DNA of 10,124 nt. Source: JBGTCY01 sp041748615 (lineage in GTDB: Bacteria; Bacteroidota; Bacteroidia; Chitinophagales; CAIOSU01). The translations under genes and the position numbers were made by a program. The stretch covers positions 1-10,124 of the forward strand of contig JBGTCY010000057.1 of assembly GCA_041748615.1 (NCBI GenBank), written 5' to 3'. The notes under the pieces are model-generated. The model was not told the DNA's origin. It ran no database searches and worked only from the letters and a program-made list of their open reading frames with translations. Shown here one piece after another: positions 8,394 through 10,124 of the stretch (position 1 is the stretch's first letter; every line of letters begins with the position of its first letter).

Positions 8394-9305
8394 ATGAGCA
8401 AAATCCTAAAAATAACAACACTGCTTTTGATGATTACTTTCGGGAAAATTTCATTTAGCCAACCTTATCAGAAAATGCTTGGGGAAACGAACGAGTGGAA
8501 TGTATATTACGGGTTTATTGGCGCGGGAGAAACACATGTATGGACAACTACTTTCGACACTATAATTAACTCCAATGTCTATAAGGCTGTTAGGGATTAC
8601 AACACCTATGGATGGATGGGGCTTATCAAAGAAGATACTTTACTAAAAAAAACTTACTACAGAAATTGTGACCCTTTTAACCTTCTTTTAGATTGTGACA
8701 CTACAGATTTTCTCCTGTATGATTTCGGTAAGTCTATAGGAGATACGGTTGTTGTATATGATGCTTACTTATACCAGCAGACAAGTTTAATTCTTGATTC
8801 GATCACCATTGATACAATCTTGTCTGCAAACAGAATTTTCAATCTTCACCGAATAGGCTCTTTATCCTCAATAAAATGGATAGAAGGAGTTGGTTCAATG
8901 ACGGGGCTGGAAAACAATTTAAATGCTCCTGGCGAACATAGCCATGACGGTATTCTTTATTACTTGCTATGCGCGTACAAAGACAGCAGTCAAACATTTC
9001 AAATATCATCCTCATTCTTTCCCTTTCCTCCTACTTGCAGTCTATTTGTAGAGGTGGAGAATATAGAAGGGCAAAATAAATTAGCTGTCTTAATCTTTCC
9101 TAACCCGGTAGAAGAAAGTCTCAATGTGTCATTATCTAACAAGTTTGCAATTCAAAACATCTCGCTTATGACGCTTTCTGGTAAAATTCTAATCCAAACC
9201 ATCCAACCCAAAATCTCTGTTTCACACTTGTCTGAAGGGTTATACTTTGTCAGAGTAGAGTTTACAAACGGTCAGCAAGTAGTTCGTAAAATTGTCATTC
9301 AGTAA
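8394..9305 (+). CDS. Small T9SS-secreted protein with IEGVGS-type domain
   Basis: A 303-aa protein, third and last gene of the operon, 10 nt after the second. Residues 1-22 are a signal peptide (ITTLLLMITFG core, cleavage near SFS-Q). Residues 23-215 contain LYDFGKSIGDTV (108-119) and WIEGVGSMTGL (162-172). From memory these two landmarks, spaced about 45 residues apart, recur in many Bacteroidota secreted proteins of unknown function. Four Cys (92, 101, 193, 215) could form disulfides after export. Residues 230-303 are a type-A sorting domain (IFPNPVEESL, MTLSGKIL, GLYFVRVEF, basic VVRKIVIQ tail). The gene is AT-rich (about 30% GC in sampled 60-nt lines), lower than the 3' half of the first gene. 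Function is unknown; a surface-displayed or released partner of the larger proteins is inferred from co-transcription. Confidence 0.87.
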   Translation: MSKILKITTLLLMITFGKISFSQPYQKMLGETNEWNVYYGFIGAGETHVWTTTFDTIINSNVYKAVRDYNTYGWMGLIKEDTLLKKTYYRNCDPFNLLLDCDTTDFLLYDFGKSIGDTVVVYDAYLYQQTSLILDSITIDTILSANRIFNLHRIGSLSSIKWIEGVGSMTGLENNLNAPGEHSHDGILYYLLCAYKDSSQTFQISSSFFPFPPTCSLFVEVENIEGQNKLAVLIFPNPVEESLNVSLSNKFAIQNISLMTLSGKILIQTIQPKISVSHLSEGLYFVRVEFTNGQQVVRKIVIQ

Positions 9306-9333
9306 TTTCAATGAATTATGCCACGCGCAAAAT

Positions 9334-9397
9334 CACGCACATTTTGCAAACTCCCGCAAATCAAACGCTCAATAGCACCGTTTGCAAAAAGAGCGTG
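9334..9397 (+). terminator. Hairpin after the operon, possible terminator; right copy of flanking hairpin
   Basis: Bases 9334-9351 pair with 9380-9397 with only two mismatches in 18; the inner ten, TTTTGCAAAC (9342-9351) with GTTTGCAAAA (9380-9389), are perfect. The loop is 28 nt. It lies 28 nt after the last stop codon and is followed by CTTTTCTTCC, a weak T-rich run, so it could end operon transcription. The loop is long for an intrinsic terminator. A related hairpin stands upstream of the operon, where termination of the operon cannot be its job, so a repeat-family identity is equally likely. Confidence 0.5.
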
Positions 9398-9417
9398 CTT
9401 TTCTTCCATCCCAGAGA

Positions 9418-9462
9418 AAAATTGTTTTTAAAAAATCTGCCCTTCTGAAAAATTTTTAAAAC
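9418..9462 (-). repeat. AT-rich 45-nt motif, right copy of an inverted flanking pair
   Basis: On the minus strand this reads as the same two blocks as 257-301: GTTTTAAAAATTTTT (complement of 9448-9462), 11-nt spacer, ATTTTTTAAAAACAATTTT (complement of 9418-9436). Both blocks match without mismatch. It lies 20 nt outside the hairpin at 9334-9397, so the order from the operon outward (hairpin, then AT motif) mirrors the left side. Confidence 0.75.
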
Positions 9463-9600
9463 TCAACGCGCATGGCAACCCTCAGCAGAGTTCATCACAA
9501 CCGGACAGTTTTGTACTTCGAGACAACATTCCCGTCTGACAGCAACATGACATTGCCCCAACAACTTTATGACAACTTAACGGGGGGACAGTAAGGCATT

Positions 9601-9732
9601 CGCCAACAAGGATGCAAAGAAAAGCGGGGTGGATGTACGTAAATTAAAGTTCATATTTCTATTTTAGTGTTCCGGTTGGGAAAGGTTGGAGCAATGAAGC
9701 CCCGCCTTTCTTTGCATCCGGAACCGTTAGCG
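9601..9732. repeat. Long imperfect inverted repeat, cassette-boundary-like
   Basis: GGATGCAAAGAAAAGCGGGG (9610-9629) pairs with CCCCGCCTTTCTTTGCATCC (9700-9719): 19 Watson-Crick pairs and one mismatch across 20 positions. Outside this, CGCCAAC (9601-9607) pairs with GTTAGCG (9726-9732) at 6 of 7, with a 2-nt against 6-nt internal loop between. The central 70 nt are unpaired and hold an AT-rich tract with TATTTTAG (9660-9667), a weak -7-like box. The architecture (long stem, short outer boxes ending AAC/GTT, small gene next to it) recalls integron attC sites, but the outer boxes do not fit the RYYYAAC/GTTRRRY consensus. It ends 55 nt before the next gene. Confidence 0.65.
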
Positions 9733-9787
9733 GTCATTGTAACGGACGACATCAATAAAAGAGACAGACAACTAAAAATTATAAAGT

Positions 9788-10124
9788 ATGAGAAAAGTAA
9801 TTGCAGCTTTCAATATGACACTTGACGGTGTTTGCGACCATACAACTGGTATTCCTAGTGAAGATTTACATCAACATTATTCTGACCTATTGAATAATGC
9901 AGGAGTTATTTTATATGGACGGACAACCTACGAACTTATGCAATTTTGGAAAACACTAGTGCAAAACCCTTCTGGTAAAAAAACAATGGACGATTTTGCA
10001 ATTTCCATAGACAAAATCCCAAAACTTGTTTTCTCCAACACGCTAAAGGACACGAACTGGGACAGTGCAAAACTTTCAGACAAGCCACTTAACGAAAAAG
10101 TTTTGGAACTCAAACAGCAATCAG
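9788..10124 (+). CDS. RibD C-terminal / dihydrofolate reductase-family protein (partial, runs off the end)
   Basis: The frame is open from ATG 9788 to the window edge, giving 112 residues without a stop. The N-terminus MRKVIAAFNMTLDG has the first strand and the S/T-L-D-G turn of the family. YGRTTYELM (43-51) is the hallmark G-R-x-T-x-E helix start that contacts the nucleotide. KIPKLVFSNTL-x-x-T-x-W (76-91) is the characteristic K-x-V-x-S-x-T-L segment. Such proteins (YyaP/YwjB-like) share the dihydrofolate reductase fold and probably use NADPH, but most have no proven substrate, and true folate reduction or riboflavin synthesis should not be assumed. Family length is usually about 170-190 aa, so roughly 60-75 residues are missing. 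There is no signal peptide, so the protein is cytoplasmic and unrelated in role to the secreted operon. No clear Shine-Dalgarno precedes it; the leader is A-rich. The upstream long inverted repeat suggests a mobile single-gene unit. Confidence 0.88.
   Translation, partial: MRKVIAAFNMTLDGVCDHTTGIPSEDLHQHYSDLLNNAGVILYGRTTYELMQFWKTLVQNPSGKKTMDDFAISIDKIPKLVFSNTLKDTNWDSAKLSDKPLNEKVLELKQQS

Larger units (their letters stand above)
9306..9787. other. Gene-free, repeat-rich region after the operon
   Basis: This 482-nt stretch contains a hairpin (9334-9397), an AT-rich motif (9418-9462) and a long imperfect inverted repeat (9601-9732). Two short plus-strand frames exist, 9310-9447 (45 codons) and 9472-9594 (40 codons). 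The first lies wholly in repeats and is rejected. The second has no recognisable homology and no ribosome binding site, so I do not call it a gene. TTTTGTACTTCG (9509-9520) faintly resembles a -7 box. Confidence 0.6.

Noticed and set aside
9310..9447. 45-codon frame after the operon
   Set aside because: It coincides almost exactly with the hairpin and the AT-rich motif and has no protein-like features beyond that.
9601..9732. Calling this inverted repeat a true integron attC site
   Set aside because: Outer boxes CGCCAAC and GTTAGCG do not fit RYYYAAC/GTTRRRY, no inner boxes are clear and no integrase is in the window.
9788..10124. Minus-strand frame (9928-10113) opposite the dihydrofolate reductase-family gene
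   Set aside because: The plus strand encodes recognisable family motifs through the whole stretch, so the antisense frame is a shadow.

Overview
The window looks like Bacteroidota DNA. Three consecutive plus-strand genes each encode a signal peptide at the N-terminus and a type-A C-terminal sorting domain of the type IX secretion system (T9SS), a system confined to that phylum. Starts lack strong Shine-Dalgarno sequences apart from the third gene, and the one credible promoter has the TAnnTTTG-like -7 box of this phylum. No housekeeping gene is present that would allow a finer placement.

Layout. Positions 1-137 are the 3' end of a group II intron; domain V folds perfectly and domain VI has its bulged adenosine. 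A gene-free stretch (138-534) holds an AT-rich motif and an imperfect hairpin, then a promoter-like box. A tight operon follows (535-9305): a giant 2092-aa secreted protein (N-terminal beta-rich region, Asp-box beta-propellers, right-handed beta-helix, helical domain, sorting domain), a 522-aa protein with seven repeats of a propeller-blade motif and a sorting domain, and a 303-aa protein of a recurrent Bacteroidota secreted type, also with a sorting domain. Gaps are 1 and 10 nt. A second gene-free stretch (9306-9787) holds another hairpin, a second AT-rich motif, and a separate 132-nt imperfect inverted repeat. The window ends inside a gene for a RibD C-terminal/dihydrofolate reductase-family protein (9788 to beyond the end).

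How it fits together. The three operon products are probably made together, exported by Sec, moved across the outer membrane by T9SS and displayed or released. Their recognisable domains suggest surface binding or adhesion; no enzymatic active site is evident. The most unusual structural feature is that the operon is bracketed by mirror-image copies of a composite repeat (AT-rich 45-mer plus hairpin), with a group II intron end on the left and a hairpin-plus-small-gene unit on the right. This looks like accessory, cassette-like DNA. The largest gene also changes base composition sharply at the edges of its propeller region, suggesting domain-level recombination.
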